Assembly (NCBI RefSeq): GCF_037949795.1
Contig: NZ_CP149933.1
Coordinates: 550,001 to 614,000, forward strand
Reading direction: 5' to 3'
Source of the DNA: Thioclava sp. GXIMD2076
Lineage (GTDB): Bacteria; Pseudomonadota; Alphaproteobacteria; Rhodobacterales; Rhodobacteraceae
DNA length: 64,000 nucleotides
Below the pieces are notes generated by a model. That model was not told the DNA's origin, made no database searches, and worked only from the letters and a program-made list of their open reading frames with translations. Numbering within the stretch: position 1 is the first letter of the stretch; each line of letters starts with the position of its first letter. A program made the position numbers and the translations under genes. Of the stretch, positions 51,844 to 61,082 are shown piece after piece.

Positions 51844-52644
51844 ATGGGCCCGATTGCCAAATCCGAGACACAGGGGGGCGTGCAATCCGTCACCCGGGCA
51901 CTCGATCTGATGCGGGCGCTGGCGCGCGCGGAAGAGGGCCGCCGCGTCAGCGATCTGGCAAAGGAGACGGGGCTTGCGGTCTCCACGGCGCACCGGCTGC
52001 TGACCACGCTCGAGCTGTCGGGATTTGCGCAATTCGACAGTGCCACGATGCTCTGGCATGTCGGGCGCGAGGCCTTTGCCGTGGGCGCGACCTTCGGGCG
52101 CAGGCGCAATTTCGTGGCCCCCGCCCTGCCCTTCCTGCGCCGCCTGCGCGATGCCACCCGCGAGACCGCCAATCTGGGGATCCTCGAGGGTGACCGGCTG
52201 GTGACCGTCTCACAGGTGGAAAGCCGCGAGATCATGCGCGCCATCTCGCCGCCCGGCGGCACCGCGCCGGTCTTCTGCTCGGGGATGGGAAAGGCGATCG
52301 TGTCGACATGGGAGGAGGCCCAGATCCGCGCGCTGATCGGGCGCGTGGGCCTGCCGCGGATCACCGCCCGCAGCCTCGCCACCCCCGAGGCGGTGCTCGC
52401 GGATCTGGCGGCCTGCCGGCAGCGGGGCTATGCGGTGGATAACGAGGAACATATCACCGGTCTGCGCTGCGTGGCCTCTGTGGTATGGTCGGCGCAGGCC
52501 GAGCCCGTCTGCGCGATTTCCATCTCGGGGCTGGCCGCACGCCTGCCCGAGCAGGATCTGGACCAGATCGGCCAACTTGTCCGGCAGGCCGCACACCAGC
52601 TGACACAGGCTTTGGGCGGCACAGCCCCCGAGGCAGTGGTATAA
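51844..52644 (+). CDS. IclR-family transcriptional regulator
   Basis: A 266-residue IclR regulator. The winged helix starts at GGVQSVTRALDLMRALARAE and includes LAKETGLAVSTAHRLLTTLE; the C-terminal effector domain contains APVFCSGMGKAIVS and GYAVDNEEHITGLRCVASVV. Start 51844 is placed where the typical IclR N-terminus begins; ATG 51811 would add 11 residues. It is divergent from glcB-glcG and probably controls them. Confidence 0.88.
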   Translation: MGPIAKSETQGGVQSVTRALDLMRALARAEEGRRVSDLAKETGLAVSTAHRLLTTLELSGFAQFDSATMLWHVGREAFAVGATFGRRRNFVAPALPFLRRLRDATRETANLGILEGDRLVTVSQVESREIMRAISPPGGTAPVFCSGMGKAIVSTWEEAQIRALIGRVGLPRITARSLATPEAVLADLAACRQRGYAVDNEEHITGLRCVASVVWSAQAEPVCAISISGLAARLPEQDLDQIGQLVRQAAHQLTQALGGTAPEAVV

Positions 52645-52737
52645 CATTTTCACATATCAACTAAATACATTGCTATTTGCATTATGATCGGATGCGCCCC
52701 CTGATAGGCCCAAGAACATTCAAGCAAGGCGCGCGAC

Positions 52738-53847
52738 GTGGAAGACCTCGGAACATTCGATGTAGCTGTAATCGGCGGCGGGCTGGTGGGCACTGCCACA
52801 GCCCTCGGCATGGCCGATTTGGGCGCGAGCGTAGCCATTCTGGATGCAGGTGACATCAATTTCCGCGCATCGCGCGGCAATTTCGGGCTGGTCTGGGCCC
52901 AGAGCAAGGGCGCGAACAGCCGCGATTACGCCACATGGACACGCAGCGCTGTGACCGCATGGCCGTGGCTGCAGGACGAATTGCGCGCACTGACCGGCGT
53001 CGAAACCGATCTACAAAGCGGTATGGGGCTGCATCTTTGCCTGAGCGAAGAGGAATACCACGCCCGCGCCAAAATCATCGAAGGCGTTGCGGGCCATAAT
53101 ATTGCAGGCGATGATACCCGTATGATCGACCGCCAGCAGGTGGCCGAGATCATGCCTCAGATCGGCCCAAAAGTGTATGGTGCTTCGATTTCCTCGCTTG
53201 ATGGCGCCTGCCAATCGCTTTCGCTTTATCGCGGCCTGAGCGAGGGGGCACAGGCCAAAGGCGCGAAACTCTTCCCCAATACGCCGGTCACGGCGATCCA
53301 TCCGTTAGATGACGGCTATGAGGTCATCGCGGGCGTACGCAGGTTGCGCGCCACCAAGATCCTACTGGCGACGGGCGTGGCCAATAACGAACTGGCCGCC
53401 CCTTTCGGCTTTCCGCCCATGGTACGTCCGCAGCGTGGCCAGATCCTTGTGACCGAACGCGCCAAACCGATGCTGCCCTGTGTCACCTCATGGCTACGCC
53501 AGACCTCCGAAGGCACGATCCTGATCGGCGACACAAAGGAAGAGGTCGGACTGGATGACCGCTCGACCGCGCCCTCGATGATGCAGCTTGCCCGCCGTGC
53601 AACCGATGCCCTGCCCGAGATCGGCAAGCTACGTATCGTGCGCTCATGGGGGGCGCTACGGGTTTTGAGCTTTGACGGCCTTCCCGTCTATGACGAATCC
53701 CCCACCCATTCCGGCGTTTTCGTGGCTACCACCCATTCCGCTGTCACATTGGCCCCCGCCCATCGTGGACCTCTGGCGCAATGGATCCTGAACGGCCAGA
53801 AACCGCCCGAATTCGCGTCCTTCGGGGCGCAGCGTTTCAATAAATAA
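52738..53847 (+). CDS. FAD-dependent amino-acid oxidoreductase, DAO family (second copy)
   Basis: A 369-residue flavoenzyme that starts with GTG at 52738 (weak AAGG upstream). GGGLVG binds FAD and RASRGNFGLVWAQSKGA repeats the signature of the enzyme at 43119. IVRSWGALRVLSFDGLPVY and the tail HSAVTLAPAHRGPLAQW agree with the family. It is the first gene of the TRAP-HyuAB operon. The partner HcnA/HcnB subunits may be those at 61083-62743, which have no DAO gene beside them. Confidence 0.87.
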   Translation: MEDLGTFDVAVIGGGLVGTATALGMADLGASVAILDAGDINFRASRGNFGLVWAQSKGANSRDYATWTRSAVTAWPWLQDELRALTGVETDLQSGMGLHLCLSEEEYHARAKIIEGVAGHNIAGDDTRMIDRQQVAEIMPQIGPKVYGASISSLDGACQSLSLYRGLSEGAQAKGAKLFPNTPVTAIHPLDDGYEVIAGVRRLRATKILLATGVANNELAAPFGFPPMVRPQRGQILVTERAKPMLPCVTSWLRQTSEGTILIGDTKEEVGLDDRSTAPSMMQLARRATDALPEIGKLRIVRSWGALRVLSFDGLPVYDESPTHSGVFVATTHSAVTLAPAHRGPLAQWILNGQKPPEFASFGAQRFNK

Positions 53848-53875
53848 AAAAACAAAGACCCAACAGGAGAATGAT

Positions 53876-54868
53876 ATGAAAGGCAGCCTTACCCTTGCAT
53901 CCGCATTGGCCCTTGCCACCTTTACAAGCGGTGCCTATGCCGCTGATGTGACGTTGAAATTTGGCGGTATCAATCCCCCTGATGCCCCAGTCACGAAAGC
54001 CTCGAAATGGTTCGCGGAAGAGGTCGACAAACGCACTGAAGGTCGCGTGCATGTCGATTTCTACGAGGGCTCGCAGCTGGGCTCTGGCCCGCAGCAGATC
54101 GAGGCGATGGCCGTGGGCGCACAGGACGGTTATATCTCCTCCGGCTCTAACGCCTCGAACCTCGTAAAAGAATATGGCGTTATCGACACGCCGTTCCTGT
54201 TCAAAAGTAAAGAACACTTCCTGAAGTTCATGGACTCGGACATTGCCAAGGGGCTGAACGAGAAATTGCAGGCGGAATATAACGTCCGCATTCTCGCAAC
54301 CAATTGGTTCCGCGAGCCGCGTGTCTTCCTGACCAAAGATGCCTGCGTCACCGGCCCCGAAGATATTGCGGGCAAACGCTCGCGCGCGCCGAACCTGCCG
54401 ATGTTTGTCGAAGGCTGGAAGGCCATCGGCACCGTGCCGGTCACCGTTTCTTATGGCGAAACCTATATGGCCCTGAAGCAGGGTCTAGCAGACATGACCG
54501 AAAGCGCTGGCGAGCAAGTCTACTCCTCGAAATTCTACGAAGTTCTTCCCTATGTAACCGATGCACAGATGATGTATCCGCAAAACTCGGTCTATATCGC
54601 CGAAAGCTCCTACGAACAGCTGTCGGATGAAGACAAGACGATTGTCACCAAAGCGGCCGAGGATGCGGGCGATTACTTTGTCAAACTGGTGCAGGAGGCG
54701 GATGCGCCTAATCGCCAGAAGATGAAGGATGCGGGTGTCACATTCTGCGAACTCTCCCCCGAGGCACGCGCAGCATTTCAGGAAAAAGTCTCCGTCGCGG
54801 TACCTGAATTCGAGGCCAATGGCCTGATCCCCAAAGGCTGGTGGGATAAGATCCAGGCGATGCAATAA
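53876..54868 (+). CDS. TRAP transporter solute-binding protein (DctP-like)
   Basis: A 330-residue periplasmic protein. The signal peptide MKGSLTLASALALATFTSGA ends at AYAAD. The mature part has LKFGGINPPDAPVTKASKWF and SQLGSGPQQIEAMAVGAQDG, and the conserved arginine region AGKRSRAPNLPMFVEGWKAI. It binds the substrate for the DctQ/DctM permease that follows. AGGAGA is upstream of the start. Confidence 0.9.
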   Translation: MKGSLTLASALALATFTSGAYAADVTLKFGGINPPDAPVTKASKWFAEEVDKRTEGRVHVDFYEGSQLGSGPQQIEAMAVGAQDGYISSGSNASNLVKEYGVIDTPFLFKSKEHFLKFMDSDIAKGLNEKLQAEYNVRILATNWFREPRVFLTKDACVTGPEDIAGKRSRAPNLPMFVEGWKAIGTVPVTVSYGETYMALKQGLADMTESAGEQVYSSKFYEVLPYVTDAQMMYPQNSVYIAESSYEQLSDEDKTIVTKAAEDAGDYFVKLVQEADAPNRQKMKDAGVTFCELSPEARAAFQEKVSVAVPEFEANGLIPKGWWDKIQAMQ

Positions 54869-54935
54869 GCCACAGATAACAGGCGGCGGGCGGATGCGCC
54901 CTCGCCTTCCCTTTGACCATTGAACGGGACCCGCT

Positions 54936-55442
54936 GTGACAACCCTTCTTACCCTGCTTCAGCGCGTCTTGCTGGTGCTGTGCTGCGCTCTGGTGGTCGT
55001 AATCATCGGCGCGCTCTCGGTGCAGATCGTCTCGCGCTACGTGTTCAACGCACCGGTGCATATGACCGATGATATCGCCGAAATCTCGCTGGTCTGGCTG
55101 ACCTTCATGGGCGCAGCCATCGTCTATCGTGACAAAGGCCATATCGGCGTGGAAATCATCGCCAGTATGAAGAACGCCGCGATCCGCCGCGCCGTCCATA
55201 TCAGTCAGCATGTGCTGGTGGTGGCCGTGATGGTGGAAGTGCTCTTCCACGTCCAGCACCTCTATCCGCTGATGTCGCGCCTTGAGGTGGGAACAGTGCC
55301 CAAAACCTTATGGACCACGAAATTCACCCTGATCCTGCTACCATTCGGCGTGGGCGCGGGCCTGACCATTCTTTTTGCGCTGGAAGGGATCTGGCGCGAG
55401 ATCACGGGCAAAGCCCTGCCGGTGAAAGGAACTGCCGAATGA
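54936..55442 (+). CDS. TRAP transporter small permease DctQ
   Basis: A 168-residue protein with four membrane spans, the usual size of DctQ. SRYVFNAPVHMTDDIAEISL and VYRDKGHIGVEIIA are the family pattern. The start codon is GTG at 54936. It overlaps the DctM start by 4 bases. Confidence 0.9.
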   Translation: MTTLLTLLQRVLLVLCCALVVVIIGALSVQIVSRYVFNAPVHMTDDIAEISLVWLTFMGAAIVYRDKGHIGVEIIASMKNAAIRRAVHISQHVLVVAVMVEVLFHVQHLYPLMSRLEVGTVPKTLWTTKFTLILLPFGVGAGLTILFALEGIWREITGKALPVKGTAE

Positions 55443-56731
55443 CCACGATCATTTTCCTCATGCTTTTCTTCGGACTTCTGGGGCTGGGTCTTCCGGTGGC
55501 CTATACAATGCTGGTGACCTCGGCGGTCTATATGCTGATCGCGGGCCTGCCCGACCTGCAGCTGACATTGCGGGCCTCGGGCGGGGTCGAAAGCTTCTCG
55601 CTGCTAGCGATCCCGATGTTTCTTTTTGCCGGCAACCTGATGAACGGCCTGGGCGTTACCGAACGGATCTTCAACTTTGCGGGTGTTTTGGTGCGCCATG
55701 TAACAGGCGGCCTTGGCCATGTGAATGTGGTGGCCTCAATCCTCTTCGCGGGCATGTCCGGTTCGGCTGTCGCCGATGCCGGCGGGCTTGGCGCGGTCGA
55801 GATCAAGGCGATGGAGCAGAACGGCTATTCCACGCGCTTCTCGGCCGCGGTCACCGCCGCTTCCGCCACCATCGGGCCAATCATCCCGCCCTCGATTACG
55901 CTGGTGGTCTATGGGTTTCTGTCCGAGGAATCCGTCGGCAGGCTGTTTCTTGGTGGCGCGCTCCCCGGTCTTCTGGTTGGGCTGGCGCTGATGGGCATCG
56001 TTTATGTGCTCGTGAAGACCGGCCGTGAGAGCGCGCCGCGGCTGCCGCGGGCCTCGGCAGGCGAGGTGGGCACCGCCTTCCTCCGTGCCCTGCCCGCGCT
56101 GATGGCGCCTGTCATCTTGCTGGGCGGCATCCTTGCGGGAATATTCACACCGACCGAGGCCTCCGTGGTTGTGGTGATCTATATCCTGATTATCGGCTCC
56201 ATTTCGCTGGGGTTTGATCTCAGGACCATCCTCAAGTCGCTGGAAGATACCGCGCGCACTACAGCTTCGACGCTGTTCATCATCGCGGTCTCGGCCGTCT
56301 TCGGTTGGATCATCTCGATCCAGCAGATCCCCGTTCAACTGGTTGATGCGATGCAGGGGATGTTTGTCTCGAAAGAGGCCGCCATTGCGTTGATCATCAT
56401 CATCCTGCTGATCGTGGGGATGTTCATGGAGGTGCTGGCCGCATTGGTGCTTCTGACCCCCACCCTTCTCAATATCGCACATAGTTTCGAGATCGATACT
56501 GTGCATCTGGGCGTGATGGTTGTCGTGACCATGATGATCGGCACAATCACCCCGCCTGTGGGCCTTGTGCTCTATACGGTGATGAATGTCGCCAAGATCA
56601 GGATGGGCGAACTCGTGCGCTCGCTCCTGCCCTTCTATCTTGCGATGATCGTGGCCGCGATCCTGGTCGCTTTCATCCCGCAAATCACCCTCTTCCTGCC
56701 AGATCTCCTGATGCCTGTGGCGCAGAAGTAA
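55439..56731 (+). CDS. TRAP transporter large permease DctM
   Basis: A 430-residue, about twelve-span permease. SILFAGMSGSAVADAGGLGA and ATIGPIIPPSITLVVYGFLS, with TPPVGLVLYTVMNVAKI near the end, are DctM landmarks. It is translationally coupled to DctQ through ATGA. Together with the upstream binding protein it imports an organic anion whose ring or amide may be opened by HyuA/HyuB. Confidence 0.93.
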   Translation: MTTIIFLMLFFGLLGLGLPVAYTMLVTSAVYMLIAGLPDLQLTLRASGGVESFSLLAIPMFLFAGNLMNGLGVTERIFNFAGVLVRHVTGGLGHVNVVASILFAGMSGSAVADAGGLGAVEIKAMEQNGYSTRFSAAVTAASATIGPIIPPSITLVVYGFLSEESVGRLFLGGALPGLLVGLALMGIVYVLVKTGRESAPRLPRASAGEVGTAFLRALPALMAPVILLGGILAGIFTPTEASVVVVIYILIIGSISLGFDLRTILKSLEDTARTTASTLFIIAVSAVFGWIISIQQIPVQLVDAMQGMFVSKEAAIALIIIILLIVGMFMEVLAALVLLTPTLLNIAHSFEIDTVHLGVMVVVTMMIGTITPPVGLVLYTVMNVAKIRMGELVRSLLPFYLAMIVAAILVAFIPQITLFLPDLLMPVAQK

Positions 56732-56752
56732 GTAATATAAGGACGCACTCTC

Positions 56753-58774
56753 ATGTATCGTATCGGCTTTGATGTCGGCGGAACCTTCACCGATTTCACC
56801 GCAATCGACACGGCCAGCGGCGCAGCCACCCATTTCAAGACCTCCTCGACACCGCATGACCCGTCGGAGGCTATCGAAACCGGGCTTCGCCATTTCGTCG
56901 AGGATCTGGGCATCCCCGCGACCGAGTTTGAGTTCGTGGGCCATGGCACGACGGTCGCCACCAATATGGTGATCGAGCGTCGCGGCGTGCCCACCGGCCT
57001 GATTACCACCAAAGGCGCGCGAGACGTGCTGGAGATCGGGCGCCAGACCCGCCCGCATCTGTTTGATTATTCGATTACCAAACCGGAGCCGCTGGTCGAG
57101 CGCTATGTGGCGCTCGAGGTTAGCGAGCGTCTGAATGCCGATGGCGAGGTGCTGATGCCGCTGGACGAGGCCGAGGTCATCGCCGCTGCCCGTGCGCTGC
57201 GCGCAGCGGGGGTTCAGGCAGTGGCAATCTGCTTCCTGCATTCTTATCGTAATCCCGCCCATGAACGCCGCGCGGCCGAACTGGTGCGCGCCGAACTGCC
57301 CGACGCCTATCTCTCGATCAGCTCCGACGTGTTGCCCGAGTTCCGCGAATTCGAGCGTTTCTCGACCACCGTGATCAATGCCTATGTCGGCCCGCGCATG
57401 GACCGCTATCTCGAACGGTTCATCTCCCGCCTAGAAGACGTCGGCTTCGAGACCGCACCCCGCACGATCCATTCCAACGGCGGGCTGATGTCTATCGACA
57501 CGGTTCGCGCCTTCCCCGTGCGCACCTGCCTGTCGGGGCCTGCCGCTGGAGTGGTGGGGGCGGCCAAGGTCGCCATGGCCTCGGGCTTCCCCGATATCGT
57601 CACCTATGACGTAGGCGGCACATCGACCGATGTGTCGCTGGTGTGCGGAGGTCGTCCGGCATTTACCACCTCGCGACTGGTGGCCGATTATCCGGTGCGC
57701 TGCCCGATGCTGGATATCAATGTGATCGGCGCGGGTGGCGGCTCGATTGCCGCGCTGGATGATGCGGGCGCACTGAAGGTCGGCCCACGCTCGGCGGGCG
57801 CCTTCCCTGGCCCCGTGGCATATGGCAAGGGCGGCACGGAACCCACCACCACCGATGCCAATCTGGTATTGGGACGGCTGGATGCAGATACGCTTCTGTC
57901 AGGTCGTATGACCGTGGATAAGGACGCTTCCCGAGAGGCGATCGACCGGCTGATCGCCTCGCCTCTCGGGATCTCCGTCGAGGAGGCAGCGCTTGGCATC
58001 TTGCATATCGCCGTCGCGAATATGGGCCGTGCAATCCGCGCGGTCTCTACTGAAAAAGGCCATAGGCTGTCAGATTTCGCGCTGTTTTCCTATGGTGGTG
58101 CGGGACCGCTGCATTCCTCGGCTGTCGCCGTCGAGACCGGTATAAGACGGGTGATCGTGCCCGCCCAACCCGGCACGATGTGCGCCCGTGGGATCCTGCT
58201 GTCAGATGTAGGTTTCGACTTCGTGCGCACCGGCGTGCGCACTGCCTCAGAAACCGGCTGGGCCGAAATCGCCCGCGAATTCCTCGAGATGGAAGCAGAC
58301 GGGCAGGACTGGCTAGCCAATGAGGGCATCCCCCCCGAAGCGCGTTCGATGGAATATGTGGTCGATGCGCGCTATGACGGGCAGAACCATGAGGTGCAGG
58401 TCGTACTGGCTGAAGGTGCCGAGTTCGCGCAATTCGTCGAAGGTTTCCTTGCCGCCCACCGGCAGGAATACGGTTATGATATCGACGGACGCGCCATTGA
58501 GATTGTGAACCTGCGCCTGTCGGTCACCGGTGCCTCTGCCGCCCGCCCCGAAAGCGACTATGCCGCCGAAGACGGCGATCCGGTGCTTGGCACCCGTCAG
58601 GTCTATTTCGGCGGCGGCTGGTTCGAAACCACGCTTTACGAGCGCGCGAAACTTCCCGTCGGCCAAAAATTCGCAGGCCCCGCCATCGTGCAGGAAATGT
58701 CCTCCACCACCATCGTCGAACCGGGCCAGACGCTGTATGTCGACCCCACCGGCACCATGATCATCGAGGTCTGA
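56753..58774 (+). CDS. hyuA: Hydantoinase/oxoprolinase family protein, HyuA subunit
   Basis: A 673-residue protein with the N-terminal nucleotide-binding GFDVGGTFTDFTAID, the central DVGGTSTDVSLVCGG and the NVIGAGGGSIAALDDAGALK segment, and the C-terminal FAGPAIVQEMSSTTIVEPGQ domain. This is the ATP-dependent subunit that activates N-methylhydantoin, 5-oxoproline or similar cyclic amides for hydrolysis by HyuB. AAGGACG precedes the ATG. The next start is only 3 bases after its stop. Confidence 0.92.
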   Translation: MYRIGFDVGGTFTDFTAIDTASGAATHFKTSSTPHDPSEAIETGLRHFVEDLGIPATEFEFVGHGTTVATNMVIERRGVPTGLITTKGARDVLEIGRQTRPHLFDYSITKPEPLVERYVALEVSERLNADGEVLMPLDEAEVIAAARALRAAGVQAVAICFLHSYRNPAHERRAAELVRAELPDAYLSISSDVLPEFREFERFSTTVINAYVGPRMDRYLERFISRLEDVGFETAPRTIHSNGGLMSIDTVRAFPVRTCLSGPAAGVVGAAKVAMASGFPDIVTYDVGGTSTDVSLVCGGRPAFTTSRLVADYPVRCPMLDINVIGAGGGSIAALDDAGALKVGPRSAGAFPGPVAYGKGGTEPTTTDANLVLGRLDADTLLSGRMTVDKDASREAIDRLIASPLGISVEEAALGILHIAVANMGRAIRAVSTEKGHRLSDFALFSYGGAGPLHSSAVAVETGIRRVIVPAQPGTMCARGILLSDVGFDFVRTGVRTASETGWAEIAREFLEMEADGQDWLANEGIPPEARSMEYVVDARYDGQNHEVQVVLAEGAEFAQFVEGFLAAHRQEYGYDIDGRAIEIVNLRLSVTGASAARPESDYAAEDGDPVLGTRQVYFGGGWFETTLYERAKLPVGQKFAGPAIVQEMSSTTIVEPGQTLYVDPTGTMIIEV

Positions 58775-58777
58775 GCC

Positions 58778-60499
58778 ATGACAGAACAAAACCGCCCCGC
58801 TCTTTCCGACCCCATCGCGATGGAGGTCTTCACCAACCGCCTACTGGCCGTGGCCGACGAGATTGCAACCTCGATGATCCGCGCCTCTTTCTCGTCCAAT
58901 ATCAAGGAGCGCAAGGATTGCTCGGTGGCGCTCTTCTCGGCCGACGGGCGGCTGATCGCGCAAGCCAGCCATATCCCGCTGCATCTGGGCTCGCTCATGG
59001 GGTCGGTGGGGGCCGTGCTCGAGGCCTATCCCGCCGAAACCATGGCCGAGGGGGATGTCTTCATCTGCAACGATCCCTATGTTGCTGGTGGCACCCATAC
59101 GCCCGACATATCGGTAGTTACCCCTGTCTTTACCGGCGGGCGTCTACGTTATTTCACCGCCAATATCGGCCACCATTCCGATGTGGGTGGCACCGTGCCG
59201 GGCTCTATCCATGGTGGGGCGCGCTCGATTTTTGAGGAAGGTTTGCGTCTACCAGTCATGAAACTCTTCCGCGCGGGCGTTCTGGACGAGGATCTTCTGC
59301 GGCTGATCTCGCTCAATTCGCGCGCCTCTGAAGAACGCTGGCTTGACATCAAGGTGCAGGCCTCGGCCAATGAGCGCGGTGCGCGACTGATGCGGGAATT
59401 GGCCGACACGCTTGGCGCAGACAAGATTGATGCGCTAGTCGAGGATCTCTTCATCTATACCGCACAGCGCCTGCGCAACCGTATCATCGAGATGACCGAT
59501 GGCAGTGCCAGCTTCCGCTCGAAGATCGAAGGCGACGGCGTGGACGAGACCGAAGTCCCGATCCAGGCCAATGTCACTGTGAAGGGCGACCGGCTGATCG
59601 TTGATTTCGAGGGCACCGGCCCGCAGGCCAAAGGTGGGCTGAATGTGGTGGCCTCAGCACTCAATGCCTCCGTATATTATGTGGTAAAGACCCTGCTTGA
59701 TCCTTACCTTCTGCCCAATTCCGGTATGTTTGAGGGGGTCGAGATCTCGGCGCCCAAGGGCTGCCTTCTCAACCCCGTCGAGCCTGCGGCCACCGGCGCG
59801 CGTTCGATCACCTGCAACAAAGTGGTGCGCGCGCTTATCGGCGCCTTCTCGCAGCTTCTGCCCGAAGACCGCGCACAAGCCGCAGGGCAGGACATCGTGC
59901 CGGTCATGGTCTTTGCGGGCAAACGCCGTGGCCGTGAAGAGGGCTATGTCTATCTGGAGTCCATCGGCGGCGGTGCGGGCGCCCGCTATCAAGGCAACGG
60001 GATGGACGGGATCCATGTCCATGTGACGAATTCTTCGAACCTGCCGATCGAGCCTTTGGAGATCGAATATGATCTGGTGGTCGAGGAATATGCGCTGGTC
60101 GAGGACAGCACGGGCGCAGGCAAATACCGTGGAGGTATGGGCATCGCGCGTCAAATTTCGGCTCCCAATGGAGGGGTGATCTTTACCGCGCGCTCGGATG
60201 GGCACCGCGAAGGCGCACCGGGTGCTGCCGGTGGCACCGAGGGCCGCGTTGCACATCTGGTGCAAAATGCTGGCACCGATCGGGCCCGCGAACTTAGCCC
60301 GATGATCTCGGGGCTGCCGCTGGGCCCGAGCGAGACAATTCGTCTTGAAACGCCGGGGGGCGGGGGCTTCGGTGACCCTGCAGCCCGCGATCCGGCAGCC
60401 CTTGGCCGTGACCTGCGGGACCAGCGGATTTCCAAAGCCTATGCCGAGACGCTTTACGGAGCGGCTCTCGTTGCAAAGGCGCTTGGCCAACCCGCATAG
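58778..60499 (+). CDS. hyuB: Hydantoinase/oxoprolinase family protein, HyuB subunit
   Basis: A 573-residue partner of HyuA. NRLLAVADEIATSMIRASFS, FICNDPYVAGGTHTPDISV, ANIGHHSDVGGTVPGSIHGG and the tail GGGGFGDPAARDP match the HyuB family. The complex carries out ATP-dependent ring opening of cyclic ureides or lactams. The gene closes the operon and is followed by a strong terminator at 60526. Confidence 0.92.
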   Translation: MTEQNRPALSDPIAMEVFTNRLLAVADEIATSMIRASFSSNIKERKDCSVALFSADGRLIAQASHIPLHLGSLMGSVGAVLEAYPAETMAEGDVFICNDPYVAGGTHTPDISVVTPVFTGGRLRYFTANIGHHSDVGGTVPGSIHGGARSIFEEGLRLPVMKLFRAGVLDEDLLRLISLNSRASEERWLDIKVQASANERGARLMRELADTLGADKIDALVEDLFIYTAQRLRNRIIEMTDGSASFRSKIEGDGVDETEVPIQANVTVKGDRLIVDFEGTGPQAKGGLNVVASALNASVYYVVKTLLDPYLLPNSGMFEGVEISAPKGCLLNPVEPAATGARSITCNKVVRALIGAFSQLLPEDRAQAAGQDIVPVMVFAGKRRGREEGYVYLESIGGGAGARYQGNGMDGIHVHVTNSSNLPIEPLEIEYDLVVEEYALVEDSTGAGKYRGGMGIARQISAPNGGVIFTARSDGHREGAPGAAGGTEGRVAHLVQNAGTDRARELSPMISGLPLGPSETIRLETPGGGGFGDPAARDPAALGRDLRDQRISKAYAETLYGAALVAKALGQPA

Positions 60500-60525
60500 T
60501 TTCCCACCCCTCACAAGGGCACAGG

Positions 60526-60555
60526 ACCATCGCCTTTCGGGGCGGTGGTTTTTTA
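60526..60555 (+). terminator. Intrinsic terminator of the DAO-TRAP-HyuAB operon
   Basis: ACCATCGCC at 60526-60534 pairs with GGCGGTGGT at 60541-60549 (one G-U pair) around a 6-base loop, followed by six or seven T. This is a standard plus-strand terminator right after hyuB. Confidence 0.88.
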
Positions 60556-60640
60556 TGCCCTTCATGAATGTCTGCGCAATATAGAAAATTGGCAGAGCCA
60601 AATCGCACGCGGGCACGGCACATACCGCTGTAAAAGCACA

Positions 60641-60671
60641 TAAAAATTCCCCTTCCACAAGGAAAGGGGGA
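60641..60671 (-). terminator. Terminator of the second RidA/HcnAB module
   Basis: On the minus strand CCCCTTTCC and GGAAGGGG pair around TTGT, followed by AATTTTTA. It follows the RidA stop and works back to back with the hyuB terminator, insulating the two convergent units. Confidence 0.75.
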
Positions 60672-60694
60672 CAACAGGGGACTTCGTGTAAAGT

Positions 60695-61039
60695 CTATTT
60701 GGCAGCGATGGTTGTCACTTCGACCAGCGTGCCTTTGGACAGTTCCGCGCCGCCGATATAGGCGCGCACGGGAAAGTTCTCGGCCGAGAGCCACTCTGTC
60801 CATGCCGCGTTGAACGCATCCTTTTCTCCGAATGCGGCCGAAAAAATGGTGACCTGCAGAAGCTTGTCTTTCGACGTTCCGGCCTGAGCCAGAAGGTCAT
60901 CGAGCTTGGCAAAGATTTCTTCCGCCTGCCCTTTCATGTCCTTAGTTTTATCGCTTGCGACGAGACCGCCAATATAGACAGTATCGCCATGTTCAACGAT
61001 GCGATGGTGGATCTTTCCGGGAATATGGCGCGTAATCAT
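60695..61039 (-). CDS. RidA-family protein (second copy)
   Basis: A 114-residue Rid protein paralogous to the one at 39941: ITRHIPGKIHHRIVEHGDTV and IFAKLDDLLAQAGTSKDKLL, with RAYIGGAELSKGTLVEVTT near the end. Like the first copy it is last in a module of HcnA-like and HcnB-like genes, so it probably removes imine intermediates from their reaction. Start 61039 follows GGAGAAG. Confidence 0.87.
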   Translation of the reverse strand: MITRHIPGKIHHRIVEHGDTVYIGGLVASDKTKDMKGQAEEIFAKLDDLLAQAGTSKDKLLQVTIFSAAFGEKDAFNAAWTEWLSAENFPVRAYIGGAELSKGTLVEVTTIAAK

Positions 61040-61082
61040 TGCTTCTTCTCCTTGAATTGTCGGGGGTAGTAAGACAGCCGCA

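Noticed and set aside
55736..57262. Minus-strand open frame of 508 codons opposite DctM and HyuA
   Set aside because: It crosses two unmistakable genes and has the typical His/Gln/Asp-rich shadow composition.
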